A stretch of 39,197 nt of DNA from Parasitella parasitica (lineage: Eukaryota; Mucoromycota; Mucoromycetes; Mucorales; Mucoraceae): assembly GCA_025201805.1 (NCBI GenBank), contig MU619292.1, positions 22,263 to 61,459 of the forward strand, written 5' to 3'. The notes below the pieces were generated by a model. That model saw only the letters and a program-made list of their open reading frames with translations. It did not search any database and was not told the DNA's origin. Positions 1 to 8,327 of this stretch are shown piece after piece (within the stretch, counting starts at the first letter, position 1; each line of letters begins with the position of its first letter). A program made the position numbers and the translations under genes.

Positions 1-11
1 TAATGGACAAT

Positions 12-1555
12 TACAGGATTTTAGTCTTTTTTGGTACAAAGTAAATTTTTATTTTGGATAAAATACTTTAGAAAAGATAACATAAAAGTGGTAACATTTA
101 CCTTAGGCCTAGTTCTTTATTAATGCACCTATCCCAGAAGGTTGCAGCATGTTTAACCCAACCTTGGCAGTTTTTAACAGTAGCTGATCCGCAAGCTGCA
201 GGAAGGCGAGATGTCAAAGTATCTGCTTCATCAAGTGGGTTTCTCTTGATATTGCTCTTTATTTTTGACCAGCATTCTTCGATTGGGTTCAAAAAAGGAG
301 AGTAAGGAGGCATGAACAAAGGTTTATACCCTCTGTTATTAATAGCATCAACAACAAATGCAGAATGATGAATTCTGCAGTTATCTATTACTATGAACAA
401 TCCTTTTTTGTCGTGCTCATCAAGTGTGTCCATCACTGTTTCCATAAATTTGACAATATGGTAAGCCGTGGTTCCCTTTTTCAAAGGCTTTTTCTTTTCA
501 GGATCTTTTGCTTTTCTTTTTTTGCTGGCAGGGTTCGCATACTCTTGTTCCAGCTTTTCTGCGTCACCCTTTGTTAAAGGCTCAACTTTGGAAAAATTGA
601 CCGTTCCAAAATATGCGATGCATCCAACAATACTGATGTTAGCACTTCTTTGTTTGTGAACAGTGACATTCGCTGGCTCTCCTACTTTAGACCAGGCTCG
701 GCCTCTTATCATGTGGGTATTAAACCCAGCTTCATCTACGAATGCGCAATTCTTTTGAAAGTCGACGCCTATTTCCTTCCATTTACTTACCACCTCATAG
801 CGAAGGCGAAGTGTCCTTTGAATATCCCTTTCTTCATTGTATAAAGATGCTATTTTCAAGGAAAAAGTACACTCTATTGTTACATGCTTCCACAGAGAAA
901 GGATTGAGATATTTTCTATTTCAGGAAATTGCTTAAGAAGGGCGTCTTTGGTCAATCCCATTGTGGAGGATCGGTGGTTGTCAAGGTACTGAATCAAAAA
1001 ATGGGTATGCTGAGGGAAAAGCTTTTGTTTCGTGCCTCTGTTTTTGGCTTTTGGAGCAAAACCAGGCAATACACTACCGTTGCTATCGTTGAATTCCTTG
1101 AGCAGCCTGTAAGCACTTTGTCATGGAATACCACAACGTACTGCCGCTCTAGGTACAGTAGTGCCTTCGTCTTGCATTATTTTTACGAACATGCGTACTT
1201 GCTCGGACGTATACTTCTTGTACTTTTTGCTACCGTTGTCAATAGATACAATTTTCAAGTTTTCCGTGAGTCGATCTCCATGGTTGAGTCCACTTTGGGT
1301 ATTTCGGTAGCTGAATCGAAGTCAATTATCTTTTTGATGTCGCCGTATTGATAATAGGCGACATCTTCCATCTGTTCTTCAGACTCATCGTCAATAATAT
1401 AATAGTCGCTTGGAGGTATATAGCTAATATAGTCCATGCTAATTTCTAAAAGATTTGGTCATTTAATTCCAAAAAAAAAGTAACCCGTCCAATTTCTATT
1501 TTCAAATCATACCAAAAAAAAAATGAAGTGTACCAATTAAGACTAAAATCCTGTA
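12..1555 (-). mobile_element. Tc1/mariner-superfamily DNA transposon, apparently complete at both ends
   Basis: The ends are inverted repeats. Positions 12-37 match the reverse complement of 1530-1555 at 24 of 26 bases, and the outer 15 are identical (12-26 against 1541-1555). Both ends carry a TA dinucleotide (12-13 and 1554-1555), as expected for the TA target duplication of Tc1/mariner elements, so the element proper is about 1.54 kb starting CAGGATTTTAGTC. It holds one transposase gene on the minus strand, which is broken near its N terminus. The copy may still be moved in trans if an intact transposase of the family exists elsewhere in the genome. It sits about 410 bp upstream of the Old Yellow Enzyme start codon. 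Confidence 0.88.
98..1437 (-). pseudogene. DD34E transposase (DDE endonuclease), N-terminal part disrupted
   Basis: The long open part (1069 down to 98) encodes a DDE endonuclease core. The first Asp lies in FVDEAGFN, the second in IDNCRIHH and the Glu in NPIEECWSKIK. Thirty-four residues separate the last two acidic residues, the DD34E spacing of Tc1-like enzymes. The open part has no ATG start: upstream, in the same frame, the sequence continues as a helix-turn-helix-like region (VPRAAVRCGIP... QSAYRLLKEF) interrupted by a TGA at 1123-1121. Further upstream, an acidic N-terminal stretch starting at an ATG at 1437 (MDYISYIPPSDYY) is in another frame and meets the rest near 1255-1262. I read this as one gene of about 440 codons with a frameshift and a nonsense codon. 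A short unrecognised intron could explain the frame change but not the TGA. Confidence 0.8.
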
Positions 1556-1967
1556 CTTGATTCTAGAATGTTTGAAGCAAACTGAATTGTAATACGTGGA
1601 TGAACTAGCACAAATTTTCCGCTCATTTCAAGCGGTTGCAGTTGATTGAGTTAGTCATTGTAGCAAGACTGGATTACGGATAGAGGTTCTCGCTTATCAA
1701 CAATAATTTGGCACATCTGTGGGTTCAGATTAAGAAGCAACATAGTCGATTTCGACTGATTAAGGTGATTAGTAAAGTCTGTGGCGCTTACAAATCGAAC
1801 AATGGTTTGTCCTTTTCCTTAAAAGTAAAATACTCGTAATCCGGAAGGCACACAAATGTTCAATGGCCGCAACTTTGGATTATTCAGCAAGATAGTATAA
1901 ATAGAGATTTAAAAAAAAACAGTTGTAGATCAATATCTATCAAAATAACAAAAAACAAATCCCAAAA
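1556..1967. other. Intergenic region between transposon and Old Yellow Enzyme gene
   Basis: No open frame of note. It holds the presumed promoter of the Old Yellow Enzyme gene, with a TATA-like box about 70 nt before its start codon and an A-rich leader directly before the ATG. Confidence 0.6.
1896..1903 (+). promoter_or_regulatory. TATA-like box of the Old Yellow Enzyme gene
   Basis: TATAAATA lies 65-72 nt upstream of the ATG at 1968 and is followed by an A-rich leader. The position suits a fungal core promoter. No start-site data are visible, so this is inference. Confidence 0.5.
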
Positions 1968-3071
1968 ATGAGTTCCAAAGCTTTATTTTCTCCCATCAAA
2001 GTTGGAGCTAATGCTCTCAAACATCGCGTCGTGCTCGCCCCTTTGACCAGATTTAGAGCGACTGAGCAATCAGCGGTCCCTACCGATCTCCAAACTGAAT
2101 ATTACAAGCAGCGTGCCTCCGATGGCGGTCTATTAGTTACCGAAGCTACGTTCATCTCTCGTCTTGCTGGTTCTTATCCCCAAGCTCCTGGTATCTACAG
2201 CAAGGAACAAATCGAAGCTTGGAAGAAAGTCACCTCTGCTGTGCACGAAAAAAATGCTGTCATCTTCCTGCAATTATGGCACATCGGAAGAGTTGGATCC
2301 AAGTACCTCAACCCTAACCAAGAGCAAGTGGTCAGTGCTTCTGACATTCCTGTTCAAGGAAAGACAATGCAAGGCAGTGATTATGAAGTCCCTCGTCCTC
2401 TAGAAATTGGAGAGATCAACGCAATCACAAAGGAATATGCTCAAGCTGCTAAAAATGCCATTGAAGCTGGTTTCGACGGTGTGGAGATTCACGGTGCCAA
2501 CGGTTACCTCCTCGATCAATTCATCAACACATCCAGCAACAAGCGTACTGATATCTACGGTGGCTCAATTGAAAACCGTGCTCGTTTCCCTCTGCAAGTT
2601 GTTGACGCTGTCGTCGAAGCCGTTGGTGCTGAGCGAACGGCTATCCGCTTCTCTCCTGGCGGAGCATTCCAGGACATGAAAGATGACACTGTTGAGGAAA
2701 CTTGGGGTTATTTGACATCTGAACTACAAGAGAATCATCCCGATCTAGCATACTTGCATCTTATCGAATCAAGATCAAATTTCTTCGATCCTTCACTCAT
2801 TAACACCACCGATTCTCTTGAGCCCTTCCGTAAGATTTGGAAGGGGCCCCTTATCACAGCTGGTGGGTTCTCTACTTCTCTCAAATTTGCAGAAGAAATT
2901 GCAGAAAAGACTGGTAATTTGATTGCTTACGGCCGTGCCTTTATTGCGAACCCTGATCTTCCTGAACGCCTTCGCAATGGATGGGAGTTGAATGCCTATG
3001 ACAGAACCACATTCTACGCTCATGATGCTGAAGGTTACACTGATTATCCTTTCTACAATGAGAAAAAATAA
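1968..3071 (+). CDS. Old Yellow Enzyme family NAD(P)H flavin oxidoreductase
   Basis: Intronless, 367 residues, the normal length for the family. It is a flavin (FMN)-dependent TIM-barrel enzyme that reduces activated alkenes such as alpha,beta-unsaturated carbonyls at the expense of NADPH. Visible family signatures are the N-terminal LFSPIKVGANALKHRVVLAPLTR, split here as LFSPIKVG (6-13) and RVVLAPLTR (20-28); LQLWHIGR (about 101-108); and the active-site motif EIHGANGYLLDQF. That motif places the substrate-binding His175 and Asn178 and the proton-donor Tyr180. YGGSIENRARF follows, and the FMN-phosphate region shows ITAGGFS and AYGRAFIANPDL near 300-330. There is no signal peptide or peroxisomal-type C terminus, so it is probably cytosolic. 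The physiological substrate cannot be told from sequence; fungal members act in detoxification, fatty acid/oxylipin or secondary metabolism. A transposon lies just upstream. Confidence 0.96.
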   Translation: MSSKALFSPIKVGANALKHRVVLAPLTRFRATEQSAVPTDLQTEYYKQRASDGGLLVTEATFISRLAGSYPQAPGIYSKEQIEAWKKVTSAVHEKNAVIFLQLWHIGRVGSKYLNPNQEQVVSASDIPVQGKTMQGSDYEVPRPLEIGEINAITKEYAQAAKNAIEAGFDGVEIHGANGYLLDQFINTSSNKRTDIYGGSIENRARFPLQVVDAVVEAVGAERTAIRFSPGGAFQDMKDDTVEETWGYLTSELQENHPDLAYLHLIESRSNFFDPSLINTTDSLEPFRKIWKGPLITAGGFSTSLKFAEEIAEKTGNLIAYGRAFIANPDLPERLRNGWELNAYDRTTFYAHDAEGYTDYPFYNEKK

Positions 3072-3111
3072 GAACCCATACGGTATAACTTCATAGACCT
3101 CACAAATATTA

Positions 3112-3124
3112 TTTATTCAATAAA
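3112..3124. terminator. Back-to-back polyadenylation hexamers between convergent genes
   Basis: TTTATT at 3112-3117 (AATAAA on the minus strand) and AATAAA at 3119-3124 (plus strand) lie side by side. The plus copy is about 50 nt after the oxidoreductase stop codon, the minus copy about 135 nt after the palmitoyltransferase stop codon. They suggest closely spaced or overlapping 3' ends. Confidence 0.5.
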
Positions 3125-3249
3125 CAAATGTTATCAAAACTAAATCGTTCAAGTTAATCTTAATTGATTCCAGCTATAAAGACATCGTTGGTATAATTGC
3201 AATACTTGAGGACGCAATTGTTGTGCTTCTGGTTTTTTTGGTTGACAAC

Positions 3250-4224
3250 TCAAAACTCTTCTATATCGTCAGTTGCTAATGTATCGTATGCATAAGAATT
3301 GATAGGAAAAGAGGAGCCATCGCCTAATGATTTACCAATGGGCAATAATTTCTGCCAGAGTGGTCCTCTGCCGAGCACCTGCTCAATGTTCTTACGAGTA
3401 CCAATATCCCATGGATTAAAGTACTTGCTTCGCATAATGTCTCTACTCGATGCTCCGCCCATGCGATAATTTGTCTTTTCATAATACTCTATAGTGGATC
3501 TGTTCTTGCATAGTTGTCTGGTGTGGAAGATAGTGAAAGGCAACAGAAACAAACCAAATATGCCTGAGATAAATATCAACAATGCCCAGTTCAAATTGAG
3601 GCCCAAGATACTCATTGGCCCATTCACTTGAATGATCATTGGCGGCAACGTGGTTGCAAAGATGTATAGGCAGAAAAGCGACGAATAAAGTATAAACAAG
3701 TAGAATGATTTGTAGTTCTGGTACCCTACACAGTTGTTAACCCATGGACAGTGGCTATCAACACAATGAGACTCATTTCGAATGTACTTGAATTGCCACA
3801 AACACTTACTGATCCATTTTTAGGACACACTTTTTGCATTGACGACAATGGTGTGTTCTATCGAATTTCTCTAGCTTACATTTCTGACAGTACCGTTTAT
3901 TACCATCACGTTTAACAGTAATCAGAGTAGGGCTGCGTTGTCCTGATACTTGCATAGCAATCATATTTTTGTTGTGCTCATGATCCAATAGTCCAATTTC
4001 ATCTTCTTCCTCTCCAACCCTCTTTTTTTGCATCTGATATAGATATTAGTCGCTTTTCGGTGTCTTGAAAAGAAAAAAAAACGTACGTCTAAAGTAAAAC
4101 CTGGCGATGTTGTGCATACAACCCAATAACTCCACATGCATAATATAAAGATAGGATGAAAAAATAATACATAACAAAAACCTAAGTAGATGATTAATGA
4201 ATTGTATATATTTGGCGAGCGATC

Positions 4225-4286
<62 letters not shown>

Positions 4287-4445
4287 TTGTAATGTATGGC
4301 CTTCCTTCAAAAGTTCTATCGATAAGCTAACGTTGAAAGCCCAGTAACTCCATGTAAAAATAAAGCATAGTAAAATCACAGGCGAAGCATTCACCACTGC
4401 CATTATACATTGTTGAGTCTTTTTCATCGAACATCCCATGGCCAT
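3250..4445 (-). CDS. DHHC-type protein S-palmitoyltransferase (Pfa3-like)
   Basis: Four exons: 4445-4286, 4181-4087, 4033-3810 and 3754-3250, giving 327 residues. The enzyme attaches palmitate to cysteines of target proteins at endomembranes. TM1 lies near residues 17-46. Exon 2 encodes TM2 and the PG turn ([13 protein letters not shown]). Exon 3 encodes the cysteine-rich domain ([17 protein letters not shown]). The DHHC motif spans the last intron: the third-residue His codon is split CA|C, giving [11 protein letters not shown] with catalytic Cys near 162. Exon 4 carries TM3, TM4, a degenerate TTxE (STIEYYE) and NPWDIG...NIEQVLG, a motif typical of the Pfa3 and ZDHHC2/15/20 group. The ATG at 4445 is directly preceded by an in-frame TAA; in-frame ATGs at 4439 and 4427 are alternatives. 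Introns are 104, 53 and 55 nt. Naming it Pfa3 is inference from the C-terminal motif. Confidence 0.93.
4227..4283. repeat. 57-nt T homopolymer in intron 1 of the palmitoyltransferase gene
   Basis: An uninterrupted run of T on the plus strand (A on the gene's sense strand) begins directly after the GTA of the 5' splice site. It makes up over half of the 104-nt intron. Length is likely polymorphic and hard to assemble exactly. Confidence 0.95.
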
Positions 4446-5784
4446 TTAAACAATGGAAAATGGAGAAAGAAATAAAAAAAATTACATATGCCGTACCTCC
4501 TGAATACAAACACAATTGGTTTGCGGGTTGCTAAAAAGCATGGAAGGTGCTCTGGTATGTGGATTAGAGTTACATCAGTGCAACTAGGTAAATTGATCAA
4601 CACCACTTTTTTCTTGAATAACTAGTAGAAATTAATGAGGCAGAGATTTCCAAAATGTCAAATATACTGCATCTATTCATTGAGGTGTAATCCATCGTTA
4701 CTTGTTATAATACCGTATCAAGAATTTTGGTCAGTACAGCCTTTGATTCACAAAGTCGACTATCTGAGTGAAACTTAGCTACATCGTCAAGATTCTCACT
4801 ACAACCCCGAATGGTCAATGTCAGACAAATAAATTAAATGGACTAGGTTGCCATGCCATTCAGTAGAAGTGCCTTGCATGCCTGTCCATATTTTTTAAAC
4901 GAGATGGGCGTACAACTACCAATCAAATCAACGTGAGTAGGGTTTTGAATATAATGCATTAGCAAGAGTCTTTGCACCCAAAAAACAAGTATAGTGACTT
5001 ACTAGATACCATATATTATACTAAATGTAGATAATAGCTGAAAACTTTTGCTATTACACTGTTATTCTTTAAGAGTATTTATTGCTATAAAGTTTGGTTT
5101 AATTAGAACTATGACAAAAACGGCTTTTATTTATGCGCAAAAAATTATGGGGCTCCTTGCTGATTATAATATCTGAAAATTGAATAATTCATATATGGTC
5201 ACCAGCTAGTAAATACTTTTTTTTTCCTATAACAAAGTATACCATTTCCGACTATCGAGAGTAAATATGAACCAAAAATTGCGCAAAAATGTTGTGTTTA
5301 CTTGATGCTCTTTCATCAATATCTCTAGAGAATACTAAAGCGCCTAATGGTACACATTGTAGACATATGTTTAGATCAGAAAATAACTGTTTTCTCTAAT
5401 TTGGCCACGAAAAGAAAAAAAAAAGATTTCTTAAACGGAAAGTGTGTTCAGAGAATAATCTTAGGACTACTCTCTGTGATAATATTATGAACCAGAAGGA
5501 ATTCCTTCAAATAAATGCAAATGATAGAATCTCTAGACCATGTTAAGAGTAATAGTAATCAAAACATAGATTGAGATATTAACATCCAAGTTGTAAAAGA
5601 AGTACTGTCTAAGGTTTGTGTTGACAACTGATTCATAAACTTGAAATCAATTAGCTGTTATAAGTAGCTCAAGAATTATTTGGAGACGTTATTGCAAACA
5701 TTTGCATCATGTAAAAAACCAACTATCAGATGTTTTGGCATAACACAAATCTGTCTCCCGAAGAGAGTAGATATGCTAAAATAT
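4446..5784. other. Gene-free AT-rich intergenic DNA
   Basis: It holds the upstream region of the palmitoyltransferase gene at its left edge. I see no convincing coding exon, RNA gene or repeat in the rest. Confidence 0.5.
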
Positions 5785-6446
5785 TAGGGGTATTCAAATA
5801 GCAAAAAAAAATTAAATAAAAAAAAAATAACTAAAATGTTTCAGCCAATAGATTCGATATACAAGTGAATACCCCATTTTAATAAAAATTTGATGATTTT
5901 AATTAAAAATTTAAAAACAAGGAAGGAGCTTTCAAAATTGAGTAAATCTTTAAAGCGTCGGGAGACTGATTCACTTCCTCACCATACATGGTGCCACCAT
6001 GTTGTTTGGTTGGCTAGGTGGAGACATGCTGACGGTAAGGCGTTGCAACTCACTGGCAGCATCATTGCTGGTATGGTGGTAGCCTAATTTGGTTCTGTAA
6101 ATGCCACGCACAGGACAGTGCCGGTCATGTCAGCAAGGATTCTCTAGTTGCTGATTGAGCAACACCCTGCTGCCCACGTTTTATGGAAGCAGAGTGGAGA
6201 GGGCAGGACAAACGAGGATCCTAGTCTTGACAACAACCTTTTCGTGATTAGATGTATACGGGTGTTCTGGCCAATCATACATATTGTTTTTATTTTAATT
6301 TAATTGAAGATTTTAAGAAGAAGCAAAACGGTCTTCTTAAAAAAAGCGAAAAATAAAAAAAATAATTAAAATTTACCCAATAAAATTGCTCAATTTTTTT
6401 TTATTTAATTTAATTTTTTTATCATTTTGCTATTTGAATACCCCTA
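5785..6446. mobile_element. Non-autonomous DNA transposon (MITE-like) with perfect terminal inverted repeats
   Basis: Positions 5785-5806 are the exact reverse complement of 6425-6446. The repeat reads TAGGGGTATTCAAATAGCAA inward and continues into A/T-rich subterminal DNA that is partly similar on the two sides. If TA is the target duplication (5785-5786 and 6445-6446), the element is 658 bp plus TA. The interior (about 5960-6250) is clearly richer in G+C than the flanks and holds only a 65-codon open frame (5890-6087) with no recognisable domain. A hairpin with arms TTAAGAAG/CTTCTTAA lies near 6312-6341. No transposase is encoded, so it would depend on an enzyme made elsewhere. The repeat is unlike that of the transposon at 12-1555. 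Confidence 0.75.
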
Positions 6447-8046
6447 TTATTTATAGAACATATGGTACCATGCATTTCTCGCTGATATGTGCCAATTTTG
6501 CTTGCAGAAATGCTTAAATCTGCTGATGACATTCATGTTCCTCATATCAATTACCTATATACAGCATACTCTGGTCTTGGTATTTTAGCAATGTCACAAA
6601 AGGTTGTAAATCCAGAAGCCCCTCGATGTTTTCTGTCTTCACAGAGCACTTGAGCCTGATACCACCCCTTCCAGGCCCTCGTGCAAGTTGATTGCGTAGA
6701 TTAGGCCGCTGGGCATTCTCTTTTGGGTTTTAATTGTTGTTCGTTTTTTTGCTGGTTTAACATGGAAAAAGTCTTGAATTCTATTTTGTATACCCCATGA
6801 AAACTCGTCGAAAATTGTGGCCCTGAACATTTTACTTGGTCAGAAACGCTATGAAGGTTGTCAAAAACAGATTCAGTAGAGAATATAAAGCATAATACCT
6901 ACTCAGTGAACATTGTGTAGTACCTTTATGAGGACATTCGATGTTGCGAAGGAAAGAAGAAGTGATTTTTATTGCGCTATTCTGAAAGCATATCATGTCT
7001 ACTATGTATAGTGGCAAAAAACAAGTTTTATGTTGAGATTTGTATTTTGCTAAAACACTTTCGCAATTTGCAAATTTGCTGGTAGTCTTTATTTAAAGAT
7101 ATATCGCAGTATCTTGTTTGAAGGCAGCACACCACAGAGAGTCTTTAATTAGTGGCCTAAAATAAATTTTGTTGGTATGCTAATATAAACAAGCAGCAGG
7201 AAACGTACATCACGATGTGTAGGGTAGCAAACATTCAAAACTGGAGAAGATTACATGGAGACCACTTGTGAAATTAAGGCGTCGATAAGCAGCAGTGTAC
7301 CTTCTTTTGCCTTTAAAAATCCTGCTCTGCGCGTATCACCATTATTATCCCCCTTTTCTCCTTCCTCTTTGCTATTTTTTTCTTTGCCCCTTGGGCTTTT
7401 TTTAGCCGAGTCAAAGAGGGAGGGGGATTGATACTGCAAACATGACATTTAGTCACACTTGCTTTCACTTTACTTGAGAACAAGCACGTTTTGGTTAGGC
7501 TTGGCTATTTTGTTACTGCATGAGTCTCCTACCTTTCATAATATGTAACAGAGTGTGATTCCACTTCGACAAATCAGTTCATTCACACTTTTTACACCAT
7601 TCGTATGAATAAAAAATGGACCACTCCCTAACTTAAACCTAATCCGGCATTGCTATGTTTCTTAATGAATCCAAGTTATTCGCCATGTGGACTACACGAA
7701 TGAATCAAATTTTCGGATATACGGTTTAGAATCTGACCAATAAACCGTTTTGATATTGTGATCCTCCAAGTGCATGTATACTTTTAGATTTGTTATTTTG
7801 AGAAGTTATTACAAGTAAAAAAAAGTTCACCACTTGCAGTTGTCCACAATATATTATTTGTTTGTTACCAATGTACTGCGAGCTATATGTGGATATGTAT
7901 TGAACAGATATGTTGATAAACAAGAGCTTCCCAAACATGAGAAACGTATACAAAGAGTCGGTCGGACATAAATTAAGGTACTGTAGAATAAACATGTCAA
8001 AGCGAACTGGACTCATATATGTAAATCATATGATATCAGGCTTAAG
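6447..8046. other. Intergenic DNA without a supported gene
   Basis: Several short open frames exist, but none has recognisable motifs or a consistent exon context. The 65-codon frame on the minus strand at 7251-7448 (lysine/glutamate-rich) is the most coding-like but is unsupported. Confidence 0.4.
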
Positions 8047-8099
8047 GATAGATAGATATATAGACAGACAGGCAGACAGATAGACAGATAGACAGACAG
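8047..8099. repeat. GATA/GACA tetranucleotide microsatellite
   Basis: Imperfect tandem units GATA, GACA and GGCA run for about 53 nt, roughly 230 nt upstream of the RhoGEF start codon. Confidence 0.9.
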
Positions 8100-8327
8100 C
8101 ATGCCATTATCATTTTAAAGTACATCTCCTTATCCCTTTCTTTTCATACTTTATTGCTATACGTATATACCAAAAAGACTTTCCAAGTGCCTCCTATTTT
8201 GCAAAAATGCATGTATTTATTCAAAACCTTGTCTCTCTTGTTCTCTATTTATTCCTCTCTTTTATTCTTTTTTCTAATATATACAATAGACTTTTATACT
8301 CTTGTAGCCGTCTAATAATAACATAAA

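Noticed and set aside
7251-7448. 65-codon minus-strand frame, Lys/Glu-rich
   Set aside because: Coding-like composition, but no homology I recognise and no adjoining exons.
7726-8016. 96-codon minus-strand frame
   Set aside because: AT-driven composition rich in Ile, Tyr and Phe, without motifs.
8047-8099. Possible CRISPR-like or structured repeat
   Set aside because: Simple GATA/GACA microsatellite with no spacers; the genome is eukaryotic.
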